Origin: CAVUWL01 sp963787415
GTDB taxonomy: Bacteria; Actinomycetota; Thermoleophilia; Solirubrobacterales; 70-9
Direction of reading: 5' to 3'
NCBI GenBank assembly: GCA_963787415.1
Contig: CAWBCO010000002.1
Span: forward strand, 558,001-622,000
Length of the DNA stretch: 64,000 nucleotides
Below the pieces are notes generated by a model that was given only the letters and a program-made list of their open reading frames with translations, was not told the origin of the DNA and made no database searches. Each line of letters starts with the position of its first letter. Positions within the stretch are counted from its first letter, which is position 1. The translations under genes were made by a program, and so were the position numbers. Below are positions 24,110 to 31,969 of the stretch, one piece after another.

Positions 24110-24880
24110 TTGGCTGAGCTGGAGATTCGAAATCTGCACGTGAGGGTCGAGGAGAAAGAGATCCTGCGCGGCCTCGATCTCGATGTGGAGAAGGGAAAGG
24201 TCCATGCGCTGATGGGCCCGAATGGATCGGGCAAGTCGACTCTCGCCAACGCGATCATGGGCCACCCGGCGCTGGAGGTGACGCAGGGCTCGATCAGCTT
24301 CAAAGGCGAGGAGATCACCGCCGCCGACCCCGACGTGCGATCCCAAGCCGGTCTTTTCATGGCCTTCCAATACCCGGTCGCAATCCCCGGGGTATCAGTC
24401 AGCAAGTATTTGCGCATGGTGATCAACGCCCGGCGCGAGGCCCACGGAGAAGAGCCGATCAAGATCAAAGAGTTCGCCACGGTCGCCCAGGAGGCGATGA
24501 AGCTGGCGAATATTCCCAAAGACTTCTCCAGTCGCTACCTAAATGACGGCTTCTCCGGCGGCGAGAAGAAGCGCATGGAGTTGCTGCAACTGGCGCTTCT
24601 GCGGCCAGAGATCGCGATCCTCGATGAGACCGACTCCGGCCTCGACATTGACGCCCTCCGTACCGTCGCCGACGGGGTCAATCAGTTTGCCGGCCCCGAG
24701 ATGGGCGTCCTCATCATTACCCATTACCAGCGCATCCTTCATATGGTCAGACCCGACTCCGTCCACGTGATGTTTGAGGGACGGATCGTCAAGGAGGGCG
24801 GTCCCGAGCTGGTCTCCCAGTTGGAGGAGAAGGGCTACGGGTGGATCCGCGAGGAGGTCGAGGCTGGGGTCGCGGCCTAG
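24110..24880 (+). CDS. sufC: Fe-S cluster assembly ATPase SufC
   Basis: A 256-residue ABC-type ATPase that works in the SufBCD scaffold complex. Walker A is GPNGSGKST, the Q-loop lies in FMAFQYPVAIPG, the signature is FSGGEKKR (typical SufC variant of LSGGQ), Walker B is IAILDETDSGLD and the switch His is in IITHYQR. TTG at 24110 is chosen because GGAG lies five bases upstream and the product then begins MAELEIRNLHV as in other SufC; GTG 24104 would have no ribosome-site spacing. It is followed by sufS after 7 bp. Confidence 0.95.
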   Translation: MAELEIRNLHVRVEEKEILRGLDLDVEKGKVHALMGPNGSGKSTLANAIMGHPALEVTQGSISFKGEEITAADPDVRSQAGLFMAFQYPVAIPGVSVSKYLRMVINARREAHGEEPIKIKEFATVAQEAMKLANIPKDFSSRYLNDGFSGGEKKRMELLQLALLRPEIAILDETDSGLDIDALRTVADGVNQFAGPEMGVLIITHYQRILHMVRPDSVHVMFEGRIVKEGGPELVSQLEEKGYGWIREEVEAGVAA

Positions 24881-24887
24881 CCTCGAG

Positions 24888-26156
24888 ATGATGGAGCCGG
24901 CAAGCGCCACCGACCGAGCCCCGAGCTCGGCCTTCCCGATCGAGAAGGTTCGCGCCGCATTCCCGGCGCTCTCGCGCGAAGTGCACGACCGGCCCCTCGT
25001 TTACCTCGACAGTGGCGCCAGCTCCCAGCGGGTACTGGCCTCAATCCAGGCTGTTGACCGATACGAGCGCCGCCATCACGCCAACGTGCACCGTGGCTCC
25101 CATACTCTCTCGGCCGAGGCGACCGAAGCTTTCGAGGGCGCGCGGGCGACGATCGCCGATCACATCGGTGCCGCCGAGCGGCGAGAGATCGTCTTCGTCC
25201 GCAACGCGACCGAGGCGATCAATCTGGTCGCTCGGGCATGGGGAGACGCCAATCTTGGCGTGGGAGATCGGATCGTTCTCACCGAGATGGAGCATCACTC
25301 CAACATCGTCCCGTGGCAGCAACTCGCCGAACGGGTCGGAGCCCAGATCGACTGGGCTCCCGTAGATGACGATGGCAAACTAGATTTGGCGGCGCTGAGC
25401 GCGCTCTTGGACCGCGGTCCGAAATTGGTTTCAATCGCACATGTCTCCAACGTGCTCGGAACCGAGAACCCGGTGGCTGAGATCGCGCGGCTTGCCCACG
25501 CGGCAGGCGCGCTGATTCTGGTCGATGGTGCCCAGGCCGCGCCGAAGCTGGCGCTTGACATGGCCGAGCTCGAAGTCGACTTCTACGCGATCACCGGACA
25601 CAAGCTCTACGGGCCAACCGGAGTCGGGGTGCTCTGGGGGCGACTTGAGCTGCTGCGCGCGATGCCACCCTTCATGGGGGGCGGCTCGATGATTAAAAAG
25701 GTGACGCGAGAAGCCACCACCTACGCCGACCCGCCAGCGAGGTTTGAGGCCGGGACCCCGGCGATTGCTCAGGCAATCGGGATGGCCGCCGCGCTGCGGT
25801 GGCTCGACGGGGTCGGAATGGACGCGGTGCTTGCCCACGAGCGTGAGCTGACCGACTACGCGCTGCGCCGACTCGGCGAGGTGCCCGGTCTGCGTATTTT
25901 CGGACCTCCTCGGGGGCCCGATCGAATCGGTCCAGTTTCATTTGAGGTCGAGGGTATCCACGCCCACGACGTCTCCGAGATCCTCGACCGACACGGGATC
26001 GCGGTGCGGGCCGGGCACCACTGCGCCCAGGTTCTGATGGAGCGACTCGAGGTACCCGCAACGGCCCGCGCCAGTTTCGGGATCTACACGACCGCCACGG
26101 AGATCGATCGCCTCCACGATGGTCTAAACGACGCCCGCAAGGTCTTCGGTCTGTGA
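24888..26156 (+). CDS. sufS: Cysteine desulfurase SufS
   Basis: A 422-residue PLP enzyme taking sulfur from cysteine to form a persulfide for Fe-S synthesis. It has RAAFPALSREVHDRPLVYLDS at the N-terminus (approximate block), EMEHHSNIVPWQ, the PLP lysine in ITGHKLYGPTG and the catalytic cysteine in RAGHHCAQ near the C-terminus. Length is normal for SufS. The start ATG 24888 (or the next ATG 24891) follows sufC closely, and the stop TGA overlaps the sufU start (TGATG), so coupling is expected. Confidence 0.95.
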   Translation: MMEPASATDRAPSSAFPIEKVRAAFPALSREVHDRPLVYLDSGASSQRVLASIQAVDRYERRHHANVHRGSHTLSAEATEAFEGARATIADHIGAAERREIVFVRNATEAINLVARAWGDANLGVGDRIVLTEMEHHSNIVPWQQLAERVGAQIDWAPVDDDGKLDLAALSALLDRGPKLVSIAHVSNVLGTENPVAEIARLAHAAGALILVDGAQAAPKLALDMAELEVDFYAITGHKLYGPTGVGVLWGRLELLRAMPPFMGGGSMIKKVTREATTYADPPARFEAGTPAIAQAIGMAAALRWLDGVGMDAVLAHERELTDYALRRLGEVPGLRIFGPPRGPDRIGPVSFEVEGIHAHDVSEILDRHGIAVRAGHHCAQVLMERLEVPATARASFGIYTTATEIDRLHDGLNDARKVFGL

Positions 26157-26594
26157 TGGATGAGCTCTACCGCGATCAAATCCTCGAGCACTACAAGCGC
26201 CCGCACAACTTCGGACGATTGCTCGATGCCGACCTAGAGTTCGAGGATACGAACCCGTTCTGCGGCGATGAGCAGCACCTGATGATCCGGCTCGATGAGC
26301 AGGGCACGGTCGCCGAGGTCGCCTTCGAGGGCAGCGGCTGCGCGATCTCAACCGCTGCGACTTCGCTTCTGACCGACGAGCTGATCGGCAAATCGCGCCA
26401 GGAGCTGCTGCGACTGCCGAAGGAGTTCGTGCTTGAGCTGCTCTGGAATAGAGATCTCGGCGACTCGGATGAAATGCGCGATGTTGGGACTGAAGGTCCT
26501 CAAGGGGGCCAGCCTCGGCAAGCCCGCCGAATGGGAGGACGAGGGCGAGGTCGGCAAGCCCTCCGAGGCAGCCGCCGACCTCGGCCAAACCTAG
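26156..26594 (+). pseudogene. sufU: SufU Fe-S assembly protein, one-base frameshift
   Basis: SufU accepts persulfide sulfur from SufS through a zinc-exchange mechanism. ATG 26156 gives MDELYRDQILEHYKRPHNFG, with Cys36-Gly-Asp38 (NPFCGDE) and Cys62 (GSGCAIST), and runs correctly to FVLELL at residue 96. There an extra T near 26443-26445 shifts the frame. In the +1 frame the family sequence resumes at once: GIEISATRMKCAMLGLKVL with the third zinc Cys, ending at TAG 26592-26594. Without repair the protein would lose this ligand and read on through unrelated sequence as far as 27877. It is either a sequence error or a real lesion; programmed shifting is unsupported by a slippery site. Confidence 0.85.
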
Positions 26595-27385
26595 GCGCTA
26601 CCCAGCGCCTCCTCGTTCAATTTGATCACCGCGAACATCGCACCCTGGGGGTCATGCAAGACGGCGAAGCGCCCCGGCGCGATATCGATCGGGCCAAAGG
26701 CGACGCCACCGCCGAGCTCGCTGGCCTTGGTCACCGCGGCGTCGGCGTCATCGATCCCGAAATAGGTCAGCCAATGGGACGGGACCTGATCGGGAACGCG
26801 ACCCCTCATGTCCAACATACCGCCGACTTCCTGCTGGTCCAGCTTCCAGCTCGTGTAAGTACCGATCTCCCCCATGTCCTGATCCTCGGTGTCCCAACCA
26901 AAGACCCTCGTGTAGAAGTCCTTGGCGGCCTCGGGGTCGCGGGTGTTGAGCTCGTTCCAACTCATCGCCCCGGGCTCATTGACCAGCCCCGATCCGGTGT
27001 GCAGGCCGGGCTGCCAAACGCCAAAGACGGCACCGTTGGGGTCGGCAAAGACCGCCATCCGCCCAGCCTCCATGACGTCCATCGGGCCCGCGATCACGGC
27101 GCCACCCGCCTCGTCCACGGCCGATGCGGTCGCCTCCACGTCTGCTACCGAGACGTAGGTCTGCCAGGCCGTCGGCTGGCCCTCCTGCATAAGCGGCATC
27201 ATCCCCGCCACCGGCTTGCCCCGCAGCATCGCCATCCGGTAGCCGCCGGTTTGCTCGGGGTCTCCTGCCTCCCCAACCTCCCAACCAAACAAAGCTGCGT
27301 AGAACTCGACTGCTGCATTCAAATCGGGGGTGCCAAGGTCGGTCCACGACGGCGTACCCGGCTCATAACTCGCTCTCTCACTCAT
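26591..27385 (-). CDS. Tandem VOC (glyoxalase-like) domain protein
   Basis: A 264-residue cytosolic protein with two vicinal-oxygen-chelate modules. Module 1, about 10-125, starts PSWTDLGTPDLNAAVEFYAALFGW; module 2, about 137-262, starts MSWNELNTRDPEAAKDFYTRVFGW. Each ends with a DPNGAVFGVW or DPQGAMFAVI strand. Related proteins include hydroxylases and antibiotic-resistance or methylmalonyl-type folds, and the substrate cannot be assigned. It is read opposite to the suf genes, lies between sufU and the Rieske gene, and overlaps the sufU stop by 4 bases. Confidence 0.85.
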   Translation of the reverse strand: MSERASYEPGTPSWTDLGTPDLNAAVEFYAALFGWEVGEAGDPEQTGGYRMAMLRGKPVAGMMPLMQEGQPTAWQTYVSVADVEATASAVDEAGGAVIAGPMDVMEAGRMAVFADPNGAVFGVWQPGLHTGSGLVNEPGAMSWNELNTRDPEAAKDFYTRVFGWDTEDQDMGEIGTYTSWKLDQQEVGGMLDMRGRVPDQVPSHWLTYFGIDDADAAVTKASELGGGVAFGPIDIAPGRFAVLHDPQGAMFAVIKLNEEALGSA

Positions 27386-27485
27386 CGTTGTCTCCTCTCC
27401 TTACAGGTTGGTCACGATCCTCCCACCTATGGATGCCCGTGGTCAACCAGCTGTTACCGGGCGCCCAAAAGCGGCTTGCCGCTAA

Positions 27486-27508
27486 AATCCGACCGTGCAA
27501 GTAGGATT
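27486..27508 (+). promoter_or_regulatory. IscR-type box at the Rieske-sufBD promoter
   Basis: The box reads AAATCCGACCGTGCAAGTAG followed by GATT. Half-sites CCGACC and AGTAGG have a five-base spacer. From CCGAC to GATT it is strongly like the box at 23546-23569, and the TAGGAT -10 (27502-27507) is in the same relative position. The start codon at 27548 has its own GGAGA ribosome site, so this transcript has a leader, unlike rrf2. Confidence 0.58.
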
Positions 27509-27547
27509 AGACTCCCTTCACATCTAGCCTGGAGAAAACAGTCCGCA

Positions 27548-27877
27548 ATGCCCGATCCCAGCCGAACCTATATCCCCGTGTGTCCGGCAGCCGAGCTGCC
27601 GGAGGGAGCGATGCGGCTGATTGAGCATGAGGGGCGCAAGATCGGCGTTTTTAACTGCGAGGGCGCGCTCTATGGGATCGAGGATCGCTGCTCCCACGAT
27701 GATGGGCCCCTGGCCGAGGGCGAGTTCGACCCCTCCGCCTGCACCGTGGAGTGTCCACGTCACGGCTCGCTCTTTGATCTCAGCAGCGGCAGGCCAAAGA
27801 CGCTCCCCGCCTATGCTCCCGTACAGACGTTCCCGATAGCCGTCGAGGACGACACCATCGTTTTGGAGGTTGACTGA
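27548..27877 (+). CDS. Rieske [2Fe-2S] ferredoxin-like protein
   Basis: A 109-residue soluble Rieske protein of the non-haem-oxygenase or NirD ferredoxin type. The cluster ligands are in CSHDDG (Cys-x-His) and CPRHGS (Cys-x2-His). There is no membrane anchor, so it is not a cytochrome bc1 subunit. It is 2 bp upstream of sufB and shares its promoter, so it may be a Suf accessory electron carrier, as in other actinobacterial suf operons. The ATG at 27548 is preceded by GGAGA. An exact electron partner is unknown. Confidence 0.9.
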   Translation: MPDPSRTYIPVCPAAELPEGAMRLIEHEGRKIGVFNCEGALYGIEDRCSHDDGPLAEGEFDPSACTVECPRHGSLFDLSSGRPKTLPAYAPVQTFPIAVEDDTIVLEVD

Positions 27878-27879
27878 CC

Positions 27880-29313
27880 ATGGCAACGCCCGAGGTAGTC
27901 GCAGAGAAAAGAGAGCTGTCTGGCATCAATTCCGATTACAAGGAGAAGTTCGGCTTTCACGATCCCGAGACCGGCTACGCCTACAAGGCCCCGAAGGGGC
28001 TGACCCGCGAGGTGGTCGAATCGATTTCTGATTACAAGTCTGAGCCGGTCTGGATGCGCGACTTCCGCCTCAAGGCACTGGAGCACTTCGAAGCGCGCCC
28101 GACCCCGACCTGGGGCGGCAACCTGGGTCAGATCGACTTCAACGACATCCACTACTTCGTGCGAGCCTCAGAGACCAATAGCCGCGACTGGAGCGAGGTC
28201 CCTGAGGACATTAAAAACACCTTCGACCGCCTCGGCATACCTGAGGCGGAGCGCAAATTCCTCTCCGGCGTCGGCGCCCAGTATGAGTCGGAGGTGGTCT
28301 ATCACCAGGTCAACGAGAAGCTCGAGGCCCAGGGAGTGATCTTCACCGATATGGACACCGCGCTGCGCGAGCACGAGGACCTGATCCGCGAGTACTGGGC
28401 CACGGTGATCCCGCCCAACGACAACAAACTTGCGGCACTCAATTCCGCCGTGTGGTCAGGTGGATCCTTCGTCTATGTACCGGCGGGGGTCAAGGTCGAG
28501 ATGCCGTTGCAGGCCTACTTTCGGATCAACACCGAGAATATGGGGCAGTTCGAGCGCACCCTGATCATCGCCGAGGAGGGAGCCGAGGTCCACTACATCG
28601 AGGGTTGCACCGCCCCGGTCTATTCCAGCGACTCCCTACATTCAGCCGTGGTCGAGATCGTTGCCAAGCCGAGTTCGCGGGTCCGCTATACGACGGTGCA
28701 GAATTGGTCCCAGAATGTCTTCAACCTGGTGACCAAGCGCGCGATCGCAGAGGAGAAGGCGACGATGGAGTGGGTCGACTGCAACCTTGGCTCAAAACTG
28801 ACGATGAAGTACCCCTTGATTTACCTGCTCGGTCGCGAAGCACACGGCGAGATCCTCTCGATCGCCTTTGCCGGAGAGGGTCAGCACCAAGATGCGGGCG
28901 GCAAGATCATCCACGCGGCACCGCGCACCAGCTCCTCGATCTTCTCCAAGTCGATTTCCAAGGACGGCGGTAGAGCGACCTATCGCGGCCTGCTCGAGGT
29001 CGCAAACGGCGCAACCGAAGCTCGATCGAAGGTGGTCTGTGACGCACTGTTACTCGATGAGAACTCCCGGTCAGACACCTACCCGACGATCCGGATCGAC
29101 GAGAACGACGCCGACGTGGGCCATGAGGCAACCGTCTCCAAGATCGGCGACGAGCAGCTCTTTTACTTGCAAAGCCGTGGGCTGAGCGAGGAGGAGGCTT
29201 CAAAGATGATCGTCAACGGTTTCATCGAGCCGGTCACCAAGGAGCTGCCGATGGAGTACGCGGTCGAGCTGAACCGTCTGATCGAGCTGCAGATGGAGGG
29301 AAGCATTGGCTGA
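27880..29313 (+). CDS. sufB: Fe-S scaffold protein SufB
   Basis: A 477-residue core scaffold of SufBCD on which clusters are built. Characteristic blocks are SGINSDYKEKFGF, PEAERKFLSGVGAQYESEVVYH, KLAALNSAVWSGGSFVYVPAGV, YIEGCTAPVYSSDSLHSAVVE, and VGHEATVSKIGDEQLFYLQSRG. The beta-helix region carries the conserved cysteine in EGCTAP. Length is normal. The start is 2 bases after the Rieske stop and its end overlaps sufD by 8 bases, so the three genes are one translational unit. Confidence 0.96.
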   Translation: MATPEVVAEKRELSGINSDYKEKFGFHDPETGYAYKAPKGLTREVVESISDYKSEPVWMRDFRLKALEHFEARPTPTWGGNLGQIDFNDIHYFVRASETNSRDWSEVPEDIKNTFDRLGIPEAERKFLSGVGAQYESEVVYHQVNEKLEAQGVIFTDMDTALREHEDLIREYWATVIPPNDNKLAALNSAVWSGGSFVYVPAGVKVEMPLQAYFRINTENMGQFERTLIIAEEGAEVHYIEGCTAPVYSSDSLHSAVVEIVAKPSSRVRYTTVQNWSQNVFNLVTKRAIAEEKATMEWVDCNLGSKLTMKYPLIYLLGREAHGEILSIAFAGEGQHQDAGGKIIHAAPRTSSSIFSKSISKDGGRATYRGLLEVANGATEARSKVVCDALLLDENSRSDTYPTIRIDENDADVGHEATVSKIGDEQLFYLQSRGLSEEEASKMIVNGFIEPVTKELPMEYAVELNRLIELQMEGSIG

Positions 29314-30466
29314 GGTCGCGACCGAACCGCCGTGGCTTTCGGAGAGGCGCCAACGGGGCGCCTCTCTCGCGCAGAGGCTCCCTCTTCCCGACCGCAAGTC
29401 AAAGGGCTGGGAATTCACCGACCTCTCCGAGCTTGAAATTGACGGCTACGTTGAGGTCGAAGCGAGCCCCTCGATCCAGGCCGCCGAGGGGGCGACCGTT
29501 CTCCCCCTTGCCGCGGCTGTCTCCTCACATGGCGAGCTGATCCACCAGCGGCTCGGTTCGCTGGTGCCGATCGAGGATCCCTTTGTCGCTCGCAACGAGG
29601 CGGCCTGGAACAACGGGGTCCTCATCCACGTGGCGGCCGGCGTCAGGGTGAGCGAGCCGATTCGGGTTGAGATTCCGCTTGACCGCGATGGCAGTGCCCT
29701 CAACTGGCGTACCCTCCTCATCGTTGAGGACGGTGCCGAGGTCGAGGTCTGGGAGCACAGCTCCTCGCCCGCGGATGACATCGACGCGCTCTTTAACTCG
29801 GTGGTTGAGCTACAGGTGGGCGCGGGCGCCACGCTGCGCTATGTCAGCACCCAGGACCTCTCTGAGGCAGCCTGGATCTTTGCCACCCAGCGCGCCGAGG
29901 TAAAGCGAGATGGCCGTCTCGATTGGACTGCCCTGGGCTTCGGCTCAGCACGGGGCAAGGTCCGAATGGAGACGAAGCTCGCTGGTCCGGGCGCCGAAGC
30001 ACGGGTCACGGGAGGTTATGCAGGGAGCGCGGGCCAACACCTTGACTACGACACAACCCAGGAGCATGCGGCGGCAAATACGAACTCTGATTTGGCCTTC
30101 CGGGGCGTCCTGGCCGCCGGATCTACCGCCGTCTGGCGCGGAATGATCAAGGTCGACCCCGGTGCCCAACAGACCGACGCCTTCCAGGAGAGCCGCAACC
30201 TCCTGCTCTCCACCGAAGCCCACGCTGATGCGATCCCGGGACTTGAGATCCTCGCCGACGACGTGCGCTGCACGCACGCGGCGGCGATTGCCCAAATCGA
30301 CCGCGACCAACTCTTTTACCTGGGCTCGCGCGGACTCGATCCGGCCGCGGCAAAAGGGCTGATCATCGAGGGGTTCCTTGAGTCCCTTGTTGAGCGCCTG
30401 GCGCAGGGACCGGTTCGAGACGAGGTTTCTGACGCCCTTGGGCGGCGGTTGGCCGAGATTCTCTGA
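29306..30466 (+). CDS. sufD: Fe-S scaffold protein SufD
   Basis: A 386-residue partner of SufB. The start is TTG 29306, preceded by GGAGGG six to eleven bases upstream and overlapping the sufB stop. It contains KSKGWEFTDLSELE, the beta-helix core with VHVAAGVRVSEPIRVE-like strands, and the C-terminal CTHAAAIAQIDRDQLFYLGSRGLDPAAA pattern (approximate) shared by SufB/SufD, including the conserved His in CTHAA. It is the last gene of the sufBD unit and ends 9 bp before a convergent gene. Confidence 0.95.
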   Translation: MAEVATEPPWLSERRQRGASLAQRLPLPDRKSKGWEFTDLSELEIDGYVEVEASPSIQAAEGATVLPLAAAVSSHGELIHQRLGSLVPIEDPFVARNEAAWNNGVLIHVAAGVRVSEPIRVEIPLDRDGSALNWRTLLIVEDGAEVEVWEHSSSPADDIDALFNSVVELQVGAGATLRYVSTQDLSEAAWIFATQRAEVKRDGRLDWTALGFGSARGKVRMETKLAGPGAEARVTGGYAGSAGQHLDYDTTQEHAAANTNSDLAFRGVLAAGSTAVWRGMIKVDPGAQQTDAFQESRNLLLSTEAHADAIPGLEILADDVRCTHAAAIAQIDRDQLFYLGSRGLDPAAAKGLIIEGFLESLVERLAQGPVRDEVSDALGRRLAEIL

Positions 30467-30474
30467 CGGTCAAC

Positions 30475-30942
30475 TCAGGGCGCGATCCGCAGTTCGGCAA
30501 CGTTTATGTGGGACACGGTGAGGATCACCGGGAACTGACCGCTGCGCCGTGCCCTGAAAGATATGTCCGCGGAAGATTCAACCGTCTGATCGATTCCGTA
30601 GCCGGGGATTTCGACACCGATCGGGCCATCGGTGAGGATCCGAAACCGGACAAGCTCGCCGCGGCGGAAATGAAGGCGGGTCGGGCCCATCGGCGGCGGA
30701 GCGCCGCTGATCACGCGCACCGTCGGAATCGAGACGGGGTGGCGCTTTGGCGCAGGCCGCGATCGGGACTTTGGCCTCGAGGTGGGCTTTCCGGTGTTGA
30801 CGCCGGAGATCCGCGGCGCATCGATGGTTCCCTCGCTTCCGTAGAAAACGAAGGCGATGATGACCGCGAATCCGAGGACTATGCCCAGGGTGATCCCGAC
30901 CGCGAGGTCGATCCGCTTGGTGCCCCGCTTAGATCCCTCCAA
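30475..30942 (-). CDS. Membrane-anchored protein with cupredoxin-like domain
   Basis: A 155-residue protein: short basic N-terminus, one membrane helix (about 12-33), a Pro/Lys/Arg-rich linker (about 48-75), then an external beta-sandwich-like domain (about 75-155) with FRRGELVRFRILTDGPIGVEIPGYGIDQTV and PVILTVSHINVAELRI. The domain resembles the cupredoxin fold, but the usual copper ligands (His, Cys, His, Met) are not present: there is no cysteine at all. The function is unknown. It converges on sufD. Confidence 0.6.
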   Translation of the reverse strand: MEGSKRGTKRIDLAVGITLGIVLGFAVIIAFVFYGSEGTIDAPRISGVNTGKPTSRPKSRSRPAPKRHPVSIPTVRVISGAPPPMGPTRLHFRRGELVRFRILTDGPIGVEIPGYGIDQTVESSADISFRARRSGQFPVILTVSHINVAELRIAP

Positions 30943-31066
30943 GTTCCCCCTCGGGGCATGGATCGGGCGTCGCTTCAGCGGCTGGTCGAGAACCTCTACC
31001 GAACCTCGTCTTCAAGCGCTTCGTTGGTTTGTGCACGGTGTAAGCGGCTCAGGATAACGTCAGCGC

Positions 31067-31969
31067 GTGCGTCCTGAACGCGACAACATCCCCGCCCCAC
31101 CTCTACCGGCTGGGATCGAGTGGTTCGGTGCCAGGCCGGAATCGATGGCGGGGCTGACGGCCTCGGGCCCGGCGCTCGTGCACTTCCTCGATTTCGCGCA
31201 GCTCAACAGCGTGAGGACCCTGCCCTACCTGATCGAGTGGAATCGGCGCTACCAGCGGGCCGGCCTCAGCCTGATCGGAGTGCAGGCCCCGAGATTCCCC
31301 TTTGGCGCCGACCCCGAAGTTGCCACTGCTGGCTTGGCGGCGCTCGGCGTCGACTTCCCGGTCGCACTGGACTTCGAGCGCCAGCTCTGGAACGAGTACG
31401 GATGCAGGGGCTGGCCCAGCCTCTTTCTTTGGAGCCGAGGCGGCGCGCTCTCCTGGTTTCACTTCGCCGAGGGTGGATACCTCGAGACCGAGGAGGCGAT
31501 CCAAGCTGAGCTGCGCGAGGTCGACGCCCTGCGTGAGCTGCCGACCCCGATGAGCCCACTGCGCCCCACCGACGGTCGCCGAACTAACGTCATCGCCCCG
31601 AGCCCCGAGCTCTTCCCCGGTGGCTCATGGCGACGCCCCTGGACCGCGGGCGCAGACGGGGAGGAACTACGGGTCAGCTATGAGGCGGGCGGCGTTTACG
31701 TCACGACCGAGGGGGAGGGCGATCTCGCGCTCAAGTTCGAGGGGCTCAAAGAAACCGTGATCTCGGTAAGGGGAGCCGGCCTTTACCGGCTCCTCGAGGA
31801 CGACCATCATCAAAGCCATACGTTCATCCTGCGTCCAACTTCCGGCCTCCGCATCTGGTCGATCAGCTTCGCGGCGGGTGTACCCGCTGACTCGGTGCCC
31901 AGCGACGGGAATCTTGCCGAAGCTCGCCTTCCCAAACAGCGAGGGCCGGAGAGGAGCTCGGATGGCTGA
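31067..31969 (+). CDS. Thioredoxin-fold protein lacking the redox cysteines (DipZ/TlpA-like)
   Basis: A 300-residue protein with no signal peptide. Residues about 20-150 resemble the thioredoxin-like domain of DipZ and redoxins: FLDFAQLNSVRTLPYLIEW, GLSLIGVQAPRFPFG and YGCRGWPSLFLWSRGG. At the position of the usual CxxC (in FWTxxCINCLRTLPYL) it has Gln45-Leu-Asn-Ser48, so thiol redox activity is unlikely. Residues about 200-275 form a beta-rich segment like the DipZ C-terminal carbohydrate-binding-like module. Its stop overlaps the methyltransferase start by 8 bases. Likely a binding or structural role. Confidence 0.72.
   Translation: MRPERDNIPAPPLPAGIEWFGARPESMAGLTASGPALVHFLDFAQLNSVRTLPYLIEWNRRYQRAGLSLIGVQAPRFPFGADPEVATAGLAALGVDFPVALDFERQLWNEYGCRGWPSLFLWSRGGALSWFHFAEGGYLETEEAIQAELREVDALRELPTPMSPLRPTDGRRTNVIAPSPELFPGGSWRRPWTAGADGEELRVSYEAGGVYVTTEGEGDLALKFEGLKETVISVRGAGLYRLLEDDHHQSHTFILRPTSGLRIWSISFAAGVPADSVPSDGNLAEARLPKQRGPERSSDG

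Noticed and set aside
26153..27877. A continuous plus-strand frame from sufU to the end of the Rieske gene
   Set aside because: It joins the first part of SufU to the Rieske protein only because of the frameshift, reading through the antisense of the VOC gene; the middle has no family resemblance.
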